In this document: one piece after another, positions 13,655-30,171 of the stretch
Layout of the letters: each line of letters begins with the position of its first letter
How positions within the stretch are numbered: the stretch's first letter is position 1
Assembly (NCBI GenBank): GCA_003508835.1
Contig: PUFA01000003.1
Span: forward strand, 26,045,001 to 26,109,000
Source of the DNA: Eonycteris spelaea
Taxonomy: Eukaryota > Chordata > Mammalia > Chiroptera > Pteropodidae
Length of the DNA: 64,000 nt
Direction: 5' to 3'
Made by a program: the position numbers and the translations under genes
Notes under the pieces: model-generated
Databases searched by the model: none
What the model saw: the letters and a program-made list of their open reading frames with translations, nothing else
Told to the model about the DNA's origin: nothing

Positions 13655-13830
13655 TACATATTGCCTCGTAACTTGGTATTTTCCACTTACAGGCATTCCT
13701 GTGGGACGTGTTAATAATGACATACTATTCCATGATGTGAATGTGACACAGTTTATATAATTTTCCCTCACTGCTGAACATTCAGCTCTCACTCCTAGCC
13801 CTTTGGCCACTGCATACCATGTCGCATGAA
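13655..13830. repeat. L1 3' region fragment
   Basis: The T-rich plus strand contains ACATACTATTCCATGATGTG and further text similar to old L1 3' regions ('tactccattgtatggatata'). It is heavily diverged and has no frame. Confidence 0.5.
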
Positions 13831-14324
13831 CCGTCCTGGTATGTCTGTCTTTCCATGGTAGTGCTCTTATTTCTATGGTATAAGGGATAAGCCCTGAGTC
13901 TCACCTACCTAAACAATCACGACCCTTTTGTTCACGACAAATAAGTACATACTGGTGTCACTTTCCAGCTAGCTAAGCATAGTCCTTCTGATCTTTGCTG
14001 TCCATAGCCTAAAATAAACTGAGGTAACAGGAATGACAGGGATTGAGCGAATCTTGGAGAATCTTGGAGCATGATAGTGCCAAATGTTTATCATCTGTAA
14101 AAGCATATTGAATTTCTATAGTGTCAGCATAATTGAGTTCTTCATTTTAATGAAATAAATGGAGCCACTAGGAAGCCGTAACAAAATGGCTCTTTGGCAG
14201 TGTGAAACACAGTGATATATTCAGATGAAAAGCTGTGAAATGTGAAGTTAAGCTGACTAGCCATTTTGACCTTGTCTCTTGGCTAATTGTTTCTTAAGGT
14301 AGAAGGGAATGCACATATGTGCTG

Positions 14325-14375
14325 ACACACGCACACGCATGCACACACACACACACAGACACACGCACGCACGCA
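14325..14375. repeat. CA-rich simple repeat
   Basis: An imperfect CACACA/CACGCA run with interruptions. Confidence 0.85.
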
Positions 14376-16794
14376 CAGCAGTAGAAGTCTGGTTTGGGCT
14401 CCAGGACTGGGCCACTTCCATGATCTGTCTGTGGACGCTGAGTCCTACCTGCGCCCTGGCTGGGTGTGATCGGAGGCAGTGTTCTGAGTCAAAAGTGGCA
14501 ATCAGAACAGGTTGTTCTCCATGGTCCTTTGGAAACAAATCTATAAAGAAGCATGTTAACAACACCGTCTCGCATAAATGGCACTAGATTACAGGCTGCC
14601 AGTTCAGTTCTCAGGGCGAGGTAGAACGAACATTTTAACCACATGCAGTGTTCTCTCCTGCACTTCCAGATTTCCGCGCGCCGATCAGTCCTGTGGACTG
14701 TGATTAGTTCCAGGAACAAGTAACCGTGATGGAAAGGCGTGCAACTTACAGGACTCAGTCCTGAAACTGTCCACAACACAGCCAAGTTCTTTTAGTTTCT
14801 CAGCGTCCTCATACATACCCTTTCCAGGGATGCTATAATTGTAAAACTGTCCTGAAGGTTTTCAGAATGGAGTTTTCTGAGGGCATATCTACTTGTCTCT
14901 CCCCAAAAATAACTCACCGGGGAGGAGGAGCACAAGAGATCCCACTTAGTGCTCCATTAAGCAAAGCATTTTTGGTCATCATGTAAACAATAGTAGGTCA
15001 AAGCTTGGTAGCACGTACTGTGCCAAAAAGACCGGTTAGCCGCTCACTTGGGTTACAGCTTGGGTTCTGACTTGCTTTGGCAGAGACGATTTTTGCAATG
15101 CCTAGGTAAAAAGTAGCCTGGCAGTAGCTCTTTTGTACTGGTGCCATAGCTAGAGGAGGGGGGAAGAAAGAGCTTCAAAATACTCATGGGAGGATCGAGC
15201 CTGCATGTCGGTGTTTCTTCTGCTCTGGCTGAACCCCACACCTAGATCCAGGATGCTCTGTGGTCCGAGTGTTGGAATGGCCGTTATAGGGCCTTTGGGA
15301 GTTTATCTGGAAATCAGTCCATGGAATAGTTACTGCAGTTTTGCAGAAAGTTTTCTTACAAATTATCTTGCCTTGCCGGGTAAACATGTTTTAGAAATAC
15401 CCATCGAGGCCACTGCTTCATGGCCTCAGTTTTTTGCTGGAATGTGCTGTCGGGCTCATGAAGTAGATTATTTAGCCTTGTTAATGAAGTCCCCAAATTC
15501 CATGGCAGCATCCTTGATCCTGCTTTCTAATTCAGGGTCCTGCAGCAGACTAGGGACCCTCTGATGTGACTCTCTCTGTCGAGGCACATTGATGGTAGTG
15601 AGCACGAAAGATGGGAAGAACACAGGGAGAAGCTGGGCTGAGAGATTTACATCTTCAGCCTAATAAGAAAACTACACGTGGTAAAACATCTGGAGAATGA
15701 GAAGATCCTAATCAGGGAAGCTGTACCCAGAATGAAGCGGTTTCCTTTTGTAACTGTATGGTCTCTTGCTTCTTTTGCATTCTCATGGGAACATTGGTAG
15801 CTCTGGTTGGCATCTTGTTTCTGAGCCCACCTCCCTTAGAGTACCACCCCCTCTCCCAGTTAGAGATCTTATACGCAGCTTCCCAACACCAGTACTTCCT
15901 TCCTCCTGGGACAGCACTGACCTCAAATGTCCATCTCCTTGCCTCCATGACTCACTGAAACATCCTTGCTATTCCAGTACTTCTCCACCCTGACTGCATA
16001 GCTCAGACTGCTTCTTATAAGCAGAAGTGTCTCAGGAATCCCTTTTCCATCTAATTTGGACTATTTAAATATAGTCACTTTATCCTGGACGTGTCTCTAA
16101 ACCCGGAAAACTGCCTGTGCTTCCTTTACCCTTTGCAGAGACAGACTCTGCATGGGCAGACAGGGTAAAGACAGCCTCAGTTATCAGGCTACTTTGAAAT
16201 TCTCACCTCAGATTGCCAGGTGGCCACCTGAGCTGGGGCAGTTGAGGTGTCCTGATCAGGCCTCTTGATTGTATGTCACTCACAGTGAACGCAGACCTCC
16301 CCTGAAAGATAAGAGTGTCCTAAGCTGATGAAGAATTTAAGAATAAGCAAGGAAGGAACACATCCCTGTAGCAGCTATATTGAGGAAAAAAATATTTAGA
16401 GCATTCTTATTACAGACAATAACATTTCACAATTTGAAATCCTTTTAAGCTCTACATGGTTTGACAGTAAAGTTTAGTAACTAAAACCTATTATTGGATT
16501 TTTCTCTTTCCTGATGATCACACTAGCAATGACCCTTCATAGTTAAGACTTCAGGGCCTTACGACTGAGTTCTAGAAGATTTTTGGACTCCACAGCCACA
16601 CGGTGTTCATTGCTCAGTAGGTTTGAAGCTGCTGGAAATCTCTTGCTGTTTTCCAGACACCACTGTTTTCGGTACAAACAGAATTAACTGACTTTGTCTA
16701 GAAAAGAATAATTCTCTGGGTGTACATTACTTTGTTAAACTGATTAGAAAACAAATGCAAGATATTAAATAATAATGATTTCTTACACAAACAG

Positions 16795-16926
16795 CCATCA
16801 GTGGCCTATGTACATACCACGCCGGGCCTCCCTTCAGGCTGGGAAGAAAGGAAAGATGCTAAGGGACGCACATACTATGTCAATCATAACAATCGAACCA
16901 CAACGTGGACTCGGCCTATCATGCAG
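16795..16926 (+). CDS. NEDD4L: NEDD4L exon with WW2
   Basis: This 132-nt exon encodes residues 376-419 and is phase 0 at both ends. It begins [16 protein letters not shown], followed by WW2 (about 385-418) with [21 protein letters not shown] and ends TRPIMQ. Both signature Trp residues and the YY pair are present, so PY-motif binding should be intact. The whole WW domain is on one exon, as for WW1, and the two exons are clearly related by ancient duplication ([11 protein letters not shown] in both). The acceptor (TTACACAAACAG) has a poor pyrimidine tract. The donor is gtacgc. Confidence 0.97.
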
Positions 16927-17344
16927 GTACGCAGATCGCCAGTACAACTGGAAATTGCAGGCAGCGGAAGCGCCACCTTCCTGATGTTTATGTATGGTTC
17001 TGAAAACCCCACATTTTAGAAATCTTTTTTTTTTTTTTAACAAGGAAAATGCATTGTTTTAAGCATACTCTTTGCCTAAGGAAGAATTTGGTCCCCAAAT
17101 CAGTTTATGCCTGGATATATTTTTTTTTAATGTCACGCGAAAGATTTTCAAGTAAGAGCCTATTACAATGTGTAGCTTCTCTCCCAACCCCCTTCTTCCC
17201 TGAGGCTAGTTTTTATGTTGGGCTGGTGATTCATTTTTATTTCCCTTGAATGTGTTCTCCCATTATTATGTTTAATCATTTCCTCCATGCTTTAAGTAGG
17301 CCAGACCTCTTGTTATTGCTGGCTGTGTTGTTGTTTGGGTCCAT

Positions 17345-17376
<32 letters not shown>

Positions 17377-17417
17377 GATCCTCATGCGAAGCTAACTTGT
17401 TTTTGCCTCCAACATAG
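16927..17417 (+). other. NEDD4L: Intron, 0.5 kb
   Basis: A short intron holding a T(n) run near 17024 and a (CA)n microsatellite (17345-17373) about 45 bases upstream of the next acceptor. Confidence 0.85.
17345..17373. repeat. (CA)14 microsatellite
   Basis: A clean CA run 44 bases upstream of the exon at 17418. CA repeats near splice sites can bind hnRNP L; that role is not shown here. Confidence 0.95.
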
Positions 17418-18967
<1,550 letters not shown>

Positions 18968-21699
18968 TGACAGCGGGTGACGTGCGGGTACAGGTTAAGG
19001 ACCAGCTTTGGTCGTCGCGCCCGGTCGGGTGCCTTTTCTTCGTAGCACTCCTCAAAAGCTCCAGTTTGGGCACTTTATCCTATTCGGGGGGCGGGGGGGG
19101 GGAGCAGTGCTCCATATTGCTAGGATTTTGACGCTCCTGCTTCACATCTCAGGAGACTGTAACAGGAGTCTCATCGTTTTTAAAATAATTTTTTAAAACA
19201 AATTTTGTCAGGTTTTTTTTTTTTGCGTTTTTGTTGACATTACCCATCTTTATTTGATTTGGCCTTTTCGTTTTTGCCATTCACCTCAGGTTAGTATTTT
19301 ATACTCCTGTGCTACAGTTCATACCTTTAATTGTGGGCTAGACGTACTGAAGGACGTCGGGTGTAACTTTGGGAACATTTTGTCCAAATTGGTTTTTCTT
19401 ATCACACTGCTCTTCCATGTGCCCTTGAGTCACACTTGAGAAAGAATCTGTGTACAGTATTAACTCGGGCAAGGCGAGATTAATTAAAAGTAAATATGCA
19501 TATCGTTGTATTCCTCTGCCAATTCTTTTTATTTTATTTTTTCTGAATCAGTGGTGACTTATTTAATGTAAGCATATAGTTCCTTTAAAAGTCCGTGGTG
19601 TTTTTCTGCTCTGTGGTCTCTAGACTTATATTGAACTGAAATTGTTTCTCATGTTTCTGCCTATTGCTGATGCTGCGTAAGGTTTCTTTTTCTTGCCCTT
19701 ATTCCCCCGTTTAACGGTCTGGGTACAGAGTTTAACGCAGCCCTTGCAACATCTGTGCCGCTTGCTTAGAACTGATGTTCCGCGAAAGCCCGTTGAGTTT
19801 TGGCGATTGTCATGGGCCCTCGTCGTTGGCCTTGGATCAATAGTGAGCACACACTTTCAGTTCCCATTTCTAGTGAAAACACTGGGTGTCCAGTTGATAG
19901 AACATCAAGCAGTAGTGCCGTGTTAATGAAGAGGCCTGGACCAAAGTGACTGGGTCTGTCATTTATGTGTTTCCTGTCGTGTAATGTTAATACGATCCCT
20001 TGAGAACTGGACTAGATAGCCCAGATAGCCTTCTCTCCCAAATGCTATGGATCATGGTACAGCACGTTTCTACGAGGGCATTGTAGGAATTTGGGGCAGG
20101 ACTGTGACTGTGCCTCATTATTGCAGGACATTTAACATCCTTGGTTCCCATCCCTGAATTCTAATAACCACCATTTCACCCCTTACCCCCCCCCATACTA
20201 ATGGCCTAAAATGCCCCCACACATTTCCAAACACCCCTTAGCGAGAACCACTCTAAAAGTTCTTCCTATTTTGAAGTAAACGAGTAGCCTGCCAAGAGAA
20301 TTTATCATTTAGATCCTGGTGGCATTCATTAAACTCATAACTACCTCTAAGGCATATAATAACATGTAGCCATGTGTGACTCACCTTTGAGTCTGGAGGT
20401 GATATGACAGGGTTGTGGAGAAGATGCGCATGAGGGATAGGCAGCTTTGGGGAAAATATACCGATGGAGTTTGGGTTTTTTTAAGTCTTTTTTTCCTCAT
20501 CGACACACAACCTGTGGCTGTCCCGCTAGTGTACCCATTCCGACAGACCCGCAGCCAGAAATGAGAACTCCCGAAATAGGGAGTAAATATTGTAAAAGTG
20601 GATGGATTAGTGGATGGAGCCACTGTGGCTTGCCAACATAAGCTCTGATTTGAGTAATTTGAACTGGCTTAGTAACCAGATCCCCTAACCTTTCCCCAGC
20701 CTTTCACGCCGTCACTGCGGTCTCATTGCAGCTGGGCAGATTTTATTTTAAACAGCCCTAGGTTTATTTACCGCCTGCTTCGTGGCCGAGCGAAACCTAG
20801 TTTGAATTTCCAGGTGTCCCTTTTGACCCAGAGATACTCGGCATTGACTAATTTACTGATTTAAAACTTTAATTCGTTAAAACAACACTCCATTCCTGCT
20901 GCAGTTGTTGAAAATCCTTGAAGTGACAACTGGAAACCCCACCAGTCACACTGGCCTTCAGTAAGTACAGATGTCTAGCACAGCTGTGCCGCCTCTTGCA
21001 GACAGAGGCCCACGCAAAACTCGCACCGTCGGAGGCACACGCTGAATTCATTGCCTGATGGTCTCGACAAAAGATGGAGGGGTAGAGGGAACTGTAAAGA
21101 TAATTTTCGGTTTAAGCGCTGTTTTGAGGCAGTTTGGGTTTGCTTCATTTTTTTAGAAGAGAACAGCATAGCCGATCTTAGATCTGAGCGTTATAATAGA
21201 AAAAGGAAGAAAAACTGGCAGGGCGGGTTGAGAATAATAAAAATAGTAAGTACTCTTTATCACCCTACGCGCTCTCGCTTCCTGCACTAACCAGAAGCGC
21301 GGAGGTTCAGGCCAGCGTCAGCCTTACGTACGTCGGCAGAGAAGGTGCCCTCTGAAGTCTCGTTATAAAGCAGCCTTACAGGAAAGCAGGGTGCCAGCGG
21401 TCCCTCCGAGCCTGACAGCGAAGGCCTGTCCACAACATGCTCATCCCTCTGTGACACCCGGAAGGACACTAAGCCCGTGAGATAGTGACAAGCCCTGTCC
21501 ATCTGAGGATTCCCTGTGGCCAGACTTGCCAGCAAGTGGCTCACTTGTCCCCACCTGGGTCAGGCCGTGGACGCATGTTACAGGCCCGCGAGGGACCGCG
21601 CAGAGATTACGAGAGGCCTTCGGTTTGCCCATCCTTTCTGCTAAGGAAGCCGCTGGAAGCACGTGTCTAAGAGTGCATATGTATTTTTTACAGGACAAA

Positions 21700-21850
21700 G
21701 CATTGGCTTTTTTATTAAATATATTGGGGTCACATTGGGTAATACAATTTTATAGGTTCCAAGTGTGCAATTTGATAATGCAGATATGGATATTGCATTG
21801 TATGTTCATCACCCAAAGTCGAATTGTTTTTGTAAGCAAGAAAGATTAGA
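21700..21850. repeat. L1-like 3' end fragment
   Basis: The stretch around GGGGTCACATTGGGTAATAC, then TCATCACCCAAAGTCGAATT resembles a common repeat ('ttattgaggtcacattggttaataacatt') that I associate with L1 3' ends in laurasiatherian mammals. The assignment is from memory and approximate. Confidence 0.45.
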
Positions 21851-23214
21851 CCTTAAGTTTCAGGTTTGTTTTCTACCTGGGGCTAAACTAATAAAACTTA
21901 CTGTAGCCTAGGCATGCTTGTTGATCTCTTCCATGATGGAAAACCACAGTTGTCTTTGAACCAGCGTGCATTCCCGTATTTGTGTGTGTGCGTACATACG
22001 TGTGTGTTGATAGGTGTATATTTTAATGATTCTGCTAGGAGACCTTTTTGTTTGTTCGAAAGATATCAATCTTTGCAGTCTGTTTAAAACCCCTTTCAAC
22101 TGAAACGGGGGAGGCATTTGTGAAATATCGAATAATCGTGCAATAGTGAGCGCACAACCAAGTGTGCTTTTCATATTTTATCCATTTGCATTCGTATCAT
22201 TTGGGACCTCATTCGTGTTCCAACTTATTGTCATCCCTAAAGTTATCACAACTCATTTGGGGCCTTGGCTGCCGACCGCCTGTGCCATCAGCTCGGGGGT
22301 GCTGCCTCCGTGGTTGTTCGGGGGGTTCAGCGGCAGGGTGTTCAGTGTGTGCTCTCGGAGCTTGAGGGATGGCGGCCGCTGCTATTATGTTTGGTTTTCG
22401 CTGGTATGATAAAATAATATGGCCCGTCAGGGCCTCTAGCCCTAAGGTTCTGTGAATTCTGAGTGTCTACACAACGCCATTATAGCAGACCTGGGAAATC
22501 AAGTTTATTTTATACTTTATGCGCCCCTCACCTCCCCCATCCCCCGGACCTGTTGCCACTTTAATTTCACCCTTTTCTCCCCTTTTAAATCACGAGCTTT
22601 TTACCAAAAGAGCTGGTTGTCTTTCACAGCAGCCTGTGCGTGGTTCCAAGGCTGGCCTTGCGTATAGCATCCAGAAGCCCCTGCCTTCTTTCACATAATA
22701 GTGGCCTCAGGCTTCCTCTAAACCTGGCATGGACAGGGCCTGTGTGGGTTCCCAGGCGTCCCCTGTGGTTGTGGTATTAGCTGGTCCAGCTCAGAGCTGC
22801 ATCGAGTGGATAGCTTTTGTGGAGTTTGGTGCTCTGAGTTTGCCCTCTGTCGTGGTTAACCTATCGCAGATGTTTCCCAGATTATCAGCTGCTCGGCTTT
22901 CTAAATCCTAAATCTCCTCAGTGGATCTGTTTACACTGCTTGTGTTCCAGTATGCTGCAGAATAATGGACCTATTTTATCCTTCTCCTTCTCCTCCTCCT
23001 TTTAAAAAAGCCTATTAGTGAGGTCCAGGGTCAATATCCATCATCAACTGCTCTCCTGTTTTATTTCTTCAATTAAAAGTTTCCTATAGTTAACAGAAAG
23101 CAAAGGTTAATTTTATTTTTTGTGATTTGTTTTTCCCCTTATTCTTAGCAATTCCAAAAATCTATCACTTTGTTGTAGTCTAGTGATACTAATGGTTAAA
23201 CTGTTGACTTGGGC

Positions 23215-23380
23215 CAAAAAAAATTAACAGCTTTATTGGGATATAATTCACATAACATACAATTCACCTATTTAAAATATACAATTGAATGTTTTTTAGT
23301 GTGTGGAACAAAGACGTGAAACTATCACCATAATCAACCCCAAAGGCAACCCCATAGCCATTAACAGTCACAAAGTGAGT
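23215..23380. repeat. L1 3' UTR-type fragment
   Basis: AGCTTTATTGGGATATAATT, then CACATAACATACAATTCACC and later CACCATAATCAACCC match the well-known old L1 3' text ('tttattgagatataattcacataccataaaattcacc'). Confidence 0.75.
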
Positions 23381-24043
23381 TTTATTATTTTCCAAGGTTT
23401 ATGCCAATTATTTCATTTTCACATTTACTTGGAAAAATGCCGAGGCAGAAAACCTTTTCGTCGTTTGACAGTAATAAAGGCTTTCACAGAATGAACTGAA
23501 GGTTATTTTTAAAGATTTTTTTAAATCTTAGGCTTGTTTGATAATTTATTATTCTGGCTTTATCCTTTGTTTTCTAATCTTTTGCGTTTGAAATGTGCAT
23601 TCTCTCGGTTCCCTTGCATTTGTTGGGTCTGTACAAGTGAGAAGCAGCTCCAGACCTGAGGTCAGAACCTCTGGGCAAGTTCTCATCCTCTCTGAAACTC
23701 ACTTTCCTTGTCTGAAGAAGCAGCAACCCTGTGCCCAGCCGTCTAACAGGGCAGGTGCAGTGTCATGTTTCTGACTGTTCTTTGTTAATTACAAAGCATG
23801 ACTGAAGATGTCAGTACATATTTCGCTCTCGTTGGTTCTCTGTGGTATCTTATGAAAAATCTTTTGCAAACCTTTAAATATTAAGGCATAAACGAGAGTC
23901 TAATCTGTAGAACTTGAGAGTCTCAGGAAAGTTGGATGGTAGGCATTTGACTTTATGTGATGAAGTCAACTAGCTCTGGGGTAGCACCTGACTTGACAGT
24001 CAGACCAGATTCAGAATCTCTGCTTTAGTTCAAGGGCGAGTAG

Positions 24044-25945
<1,902 letters not shown>

Positions 25946-26000
25946 CCTGGTTGGGAAGAAAGAATTCACCTGGATGGCCGAACATTTTACATTGACCATA
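25946..26000 (+). CDS. NEDD4L: NEDD4L small exon, N-terminal half of WW4
   Basis: This 55-nt exon encodes residues 552-569 and the first base of Asn570. It starts in phase 0 and ends in phase 1. The product is PGWEERIHLDGRTFYIDH, carrying the first signature Trp and the FYIDH core of WW4. The donor is gtaagt. The split codon A|AT closes with the exon at 31341 to give HNSKITQW. The exon is small and has a (TC)n acceptor tract. Skipping it would break the frame. Confidence 0.96.
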
Positions 26001-29000
26001 GTAAGTAGGCGCTGTTATGGCCCCAGGGATCGCAGGTAAAGGGAGGGGGAAGGTAGTTCAAATATTAGAGTGAAAGCTTTGTCATTTTACTCTCTGTCTA
26101 GGCAGCCAGGTGTTGTGTGGAGAGAATGATACCAGAGAATCAGTGCCCTCGTACGGTACTGTGCACTCACCCCAAGTTTGCTTTAAAATAGCCCATCAAG
26201 CTTTCACCCAATTGTGACCTATTAACTTTTTTACTTAAGAAAAAAATATTTTTTGGTTTATGACCCCTTCTGCGCTTTTAATAAATACACTCTGGTAATA
26301 GAAAATAAGATTAGAAGTGATGATTGAGTCAAAAATCTATGCGTGTGCAGTGCTTAAAACAGCATTCGAGTTGTTTAAACACTGCCTTTGCAGGTCTTAG
26401 GGCAAGATGCCCGTTCTGACTTATTTTCTATTCATAGCATGTTTCCTTGCACCCAATACACTAATATATATGCGGTTCTTTTCTTGAAATTGTAGTATAT
26501 TTGCTGTAGACATTTGCTCCAGCACCTAAGAACGCGTGGTTTCTCATTTCAACTAAAAGTTAAACTAATAAAAGTTTGCTTTTAGCTTGTGTTTTTTTTC
26601 TTTTTCGAAGTGATGATATGTTCTCCATATTTGTATATCTATTAAAAATTCTGAAAGTGTATATTAAAATGAAGTCTTTAAGTAGATAATAAGTTCAGAT
26701 CACGTGCATTTCGGTAGTATTTTGATCCTCATTGTCATTTGATCTGTAAACAGTTAAGTCTGCTCCAGGTCTCCCCAGCCTCACATTGTCTTAACTCATC
26801 ACCTTGGTTCGTTAAGCACATTGATGAGCCGGTTTCTGGGAAGGCAGGCCTTGAGGAGTCCTACATGGCTAGGGCTTGTCACTGCCCCTTAGGTTCAATG
26901 CCTCTTCTAGGTGGATTTAAGTCACCAGGTGCATCGGAGACAGAACTCTGCTTTCGGGCACCAAGGATTGAGGAGTTATTATAAACTGAATTAAACAAGA
27001 AGCCTAGCAATTCAGAATTAAACCAAAAGTAGAAGTCCTAGATGTGTTTAGGGGTGTAGGCTACCTTTTTGGTATAAATCAAATAAGTCAAGGTACATAG
27101 GCCTAGTTTTTGTGTTTGACCAGGAAAGACACTAATTTGCCTGCATTAAAATGAGCACAAAATTGCTGTTATTAGTGTTTTAAAATATATGCATTTTCCT
27201 TAATATACTTTTTATAATTTTCTTAGCATAATTTGCTAAAAGAGGAGAGGATCATACCCCCTTTTTCCCATTAAAAACAAAAAAGTTTATTTTTCAGTTT
27301 TTTTGTGCAGTACGATTTCAGTTTTCAAAGATAGGCACAAATAATAATGATCATCGTATTAAAGGCTTAACCGCTAACAGAACCTTGGTGTGTGCTACAC
27401 ACGACCCTGTGGCCTTGTTCCAACGGTGATCTCATCCTCAGGTCCACCTGTAAATGTAAAACGCTTCACGAATGTTCTTACTGTCGTACAAAGACCTAGG
27501 AACAAGAGAAATGCTGCTGAAAAGGGCCGACCTCGGGAACAGCAGCAATAACAAAAACCAGGGAATGCCTTTTCTAATGGCGCACCTAGTATCATGTGCT
27601 GTAGATGCTTTGGTGACTCGAAGCCGGTTCGTGGACGGTCAGCGTGACGGCGTTAGGAAGTTTGTGCCTGGTCAGAAAGGGGAAAGAAGCTGCCCTGAGA
27701 AGCAGCATCGGTCGGTCCCTCCAGCCCCAGGCCTGCCTTCTCCTGTGTGCAGGGAGGCGGGAGAGGGTAGTTGGTTGCCTGGTACCTAAATTCCCAGGCG
27801 GTCCCCGCCTCCCTCCCTGCACGCCGGAGTTCTCAGATATTCCCGGTTCCTCTTAACAAAGAGCACGTGGCAGGGTCTTTTTTCCAGAGATTAAAATTTG
27901 CCCTTGCTCCACTATACTGAAAGGTTCTCTTAACCAGATATAGTGTAAATTAGGCCAAAAACTATGGAATAAAAAGATCTGTTTATGAGAACCTCATTAG
28001 CTGTTAATGTTAACATTTCTGCCATTTCTCTCTAATCTGTCAAGGTTTACTCCATAGGAGCAATAAAGGAATACTTATCGGTGAGACAGAGTTCAATTCA
28101 TATGTCTTTTCTCTGAAATTCAGTCTCTAAAAAGTGTGGAGTACTTACCTGAGAGGTTTTATCAGGCTAATAGGTGTACTCCAAAATGGGTTAGATTACC
28201 TGGTAGGTGACATTTAAGAATGTCCTTACCTTACAAAAGAACTGTTTTTAAAAACAGTGTTCCCGCATATGATTTCTAGCAAATTTCAGCATCTCATTTT
28301 GCTGTCCTGCTACCTACCAGACAGAAATGAGATCGTCCTTACAAATGCCATTTTATGGAAAGCCATCATCTTGTAAGTTATGCAGAATCACCCTGTCTTC
28401 CAACATCTCTGGGACAGGTGACTGCACACTAAATGACAAAAACAGCATTGCACTCGTCTTTTAAATAGCTAGGTTATTTATTTTCAGCTTCATAAATTCT
28501 TTAGAAGTTAGGCATTTTCAAGATTAATAATATTCACTCATCTTAAAGATTTAATTTCAGAAGAGGTGAATGTTCAATACTAATCTCCTCTTTAGACACC
28601 TTGATTCATTTGGTTGACATTTATCAAATGGCTCCAATGTCTCAAGCCTGATGTAAAAGGTTAAGGGAAGGTCTTCTGAATCTCTACCTCTCTTAGGAAT
28701 CACGTAATTCTTCTTAAAGACTGAATGTGCCCAACAGCTGAGCACTTGGCTACTGGTATCTGTATTCAAAGCTAGAAGAGAAAATAAAATTCCAGTGATG
28801 CCGAAAAATCCTATTTTAGTCTTTTCTGCCAACATTCTTACCAAACGAGTTAATAGTAGCTAAATTGACTGACTTTTTCATTCTTCTACTTCATTCTTGT
28901 CCCTTTATTCAAAATATAATGTCTCAAAGATGAAAAGCAAGTTTAGGTTCAAAAATGCTAGGAAAACATAGATAACTGGCCGCCATACATTCACGTATTG

Positions 29001-29099
29001 ACAGTACTTTGCTGCAAAATTGATCTTTATTGTAACCATACAGAAGCTTGTATAGTTCTGAAACCCTAGATGGTTTTAAAGGAACTTTGTGGTCACCAT

Positions 29100-30010
29100 C
29101 AGCTTCATTCAGTTGTTAAAAAAAAATAACATTAGGTTCCTATTGCATGCTGGGAAGTGTGTTAAATGGTGGAGAGGAGACTGTGGAGAGGAATAACACA
29201 CAGTCCCTGATTATGAGGGTGTACGATGAAGTATTTTAAGTGTTATAGTAGAGGAATGAACCTCTTGTTAATGTAGAAAGACGGTAGCTAAGTGGCTGGG
29301 TGCCAGGGGTGGGGGGAGCCTGCAAGGGGACCTTCCGGAATGGATTCCTTCTCAGGGGGATCCCAAATTATGAGTTAGAGTAGTCAGGCACACCCAGTGA
29401 AGAGCAATTCCAGGAGGGAGAAGACATGTGCGTGTGTGAAGTTTGCAGATGGTGCCACTTTCAGAGAAATGTGACAGCGTTGCAGATGTCTAGTGTGGGG
29501 AGGAGGCAGGTGTGCCACAGAGATCAAGGCAGAGGGGGTCTGCCAGGTTTTGGAAATCTGGTCCCTTCTGCAGGCAAGAGAGCGTACCTGAGAGACTCTG
29601 CAGAGGGAAGGGACAGTGGTCATACTTGTTCTTTAGAAAGATCCTTTCGGCAGAGCTGTAACGAGAGTTGTGAACAGGAATAAGACTGAGGCCAGGGAAA
29701 CCTAGAGAATCATTCAGGGAAACGGTGAGTGCTCCGGCCTTCTCAGAGAGAGGTGGGGACAGTCTGGTGGCCTCTGGAGGTGAAACGGCAGGGGGGATAA
29801 AGGATGTGTCCATATTGCAAATCGGAACAGTGAATGAACTGTGTGATACTGTTCATCAGGGACACAGGATTATGTGAACCGTTCTGGTATTGGAGGGCCT
29901 TGGGTTCGGTTTCAATGGGGCTGGGTTTTGAGGTACCTCTGGGAAGTCGAGGTACGGATGTCAAGGATGGAGCTTGAAGTTCAGATCTGGACTGAAGATT
30001 TGGGAGTCGC
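29100..30010. repeat. Diverged ancient repeat material
   Basis: Segments such as CAGATCTGGACTGAAGATT and TTGGGAGTCGCCAT look like an old interspersed repeat ('gctggagatataaatttgggagtcatcag'). The first part resembles L2 text ('gtgctgggaagt'). I cannot name the family firmly. Confidence 0.35.
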
Positions 30011-30132
30011 CATTAGTTTATTTTCTGCTTCGGTGATAAATACCCAGGTGTTACAGTCCGAGGCAGTTATTACTCAGCTGCGTTCTGTTTCCATTATTTG
30101 GTTTTCTTTGCTTTGCTGTTGCGCTCCATCAG

Positions 30133-30171
30133 AAGAGCAACTTTTACTTTCCAAAGACCTCTGTTTTCAAG
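30133..30171 (+). other. Candidate in-frame microexon (unproven)
   Basis: A 39-nt segment is preceded by a long pyrimidine-rich tract ending CTCCATCAG and followed by the good donor CAAG|gtaagg. Its phase fits the intron exactly: it would turn Asn570 into Lys, add EQLLLSKDLCFQ, and then Asp, with no stop. It would insert 13 residues into WW4. There is no evidence of use, so this may be a chance pseudoexon. Confidence 0.25.

Larger units (their letters stand above)
11837..16794 (+). other. NEDD4L: Intron, 5.0 kb
   Basis: It holds a (CA)22 microsatellite (13593-13636), an L1-like fragment (about 13655-13830) and a second CA-rich stretch near 14325-14375. The region 14.8-16.7 kb is unremarkable mixed sequence. 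No gene is seen. Confidence 0.8.

Noticed and set aside
13383..13810. Open frames encoding long Cys-Val or His-Thr repeats
   Set aside because: They are translations of the (CA)22 microsatellite, not genes.
28141..28155. A perfect consensus splice donor on the minus strand (CTCAG|GTAAGTAC)
   Set aside because: A single consensus site is expected by chance in 64 kb and I found no matching antisense exon.
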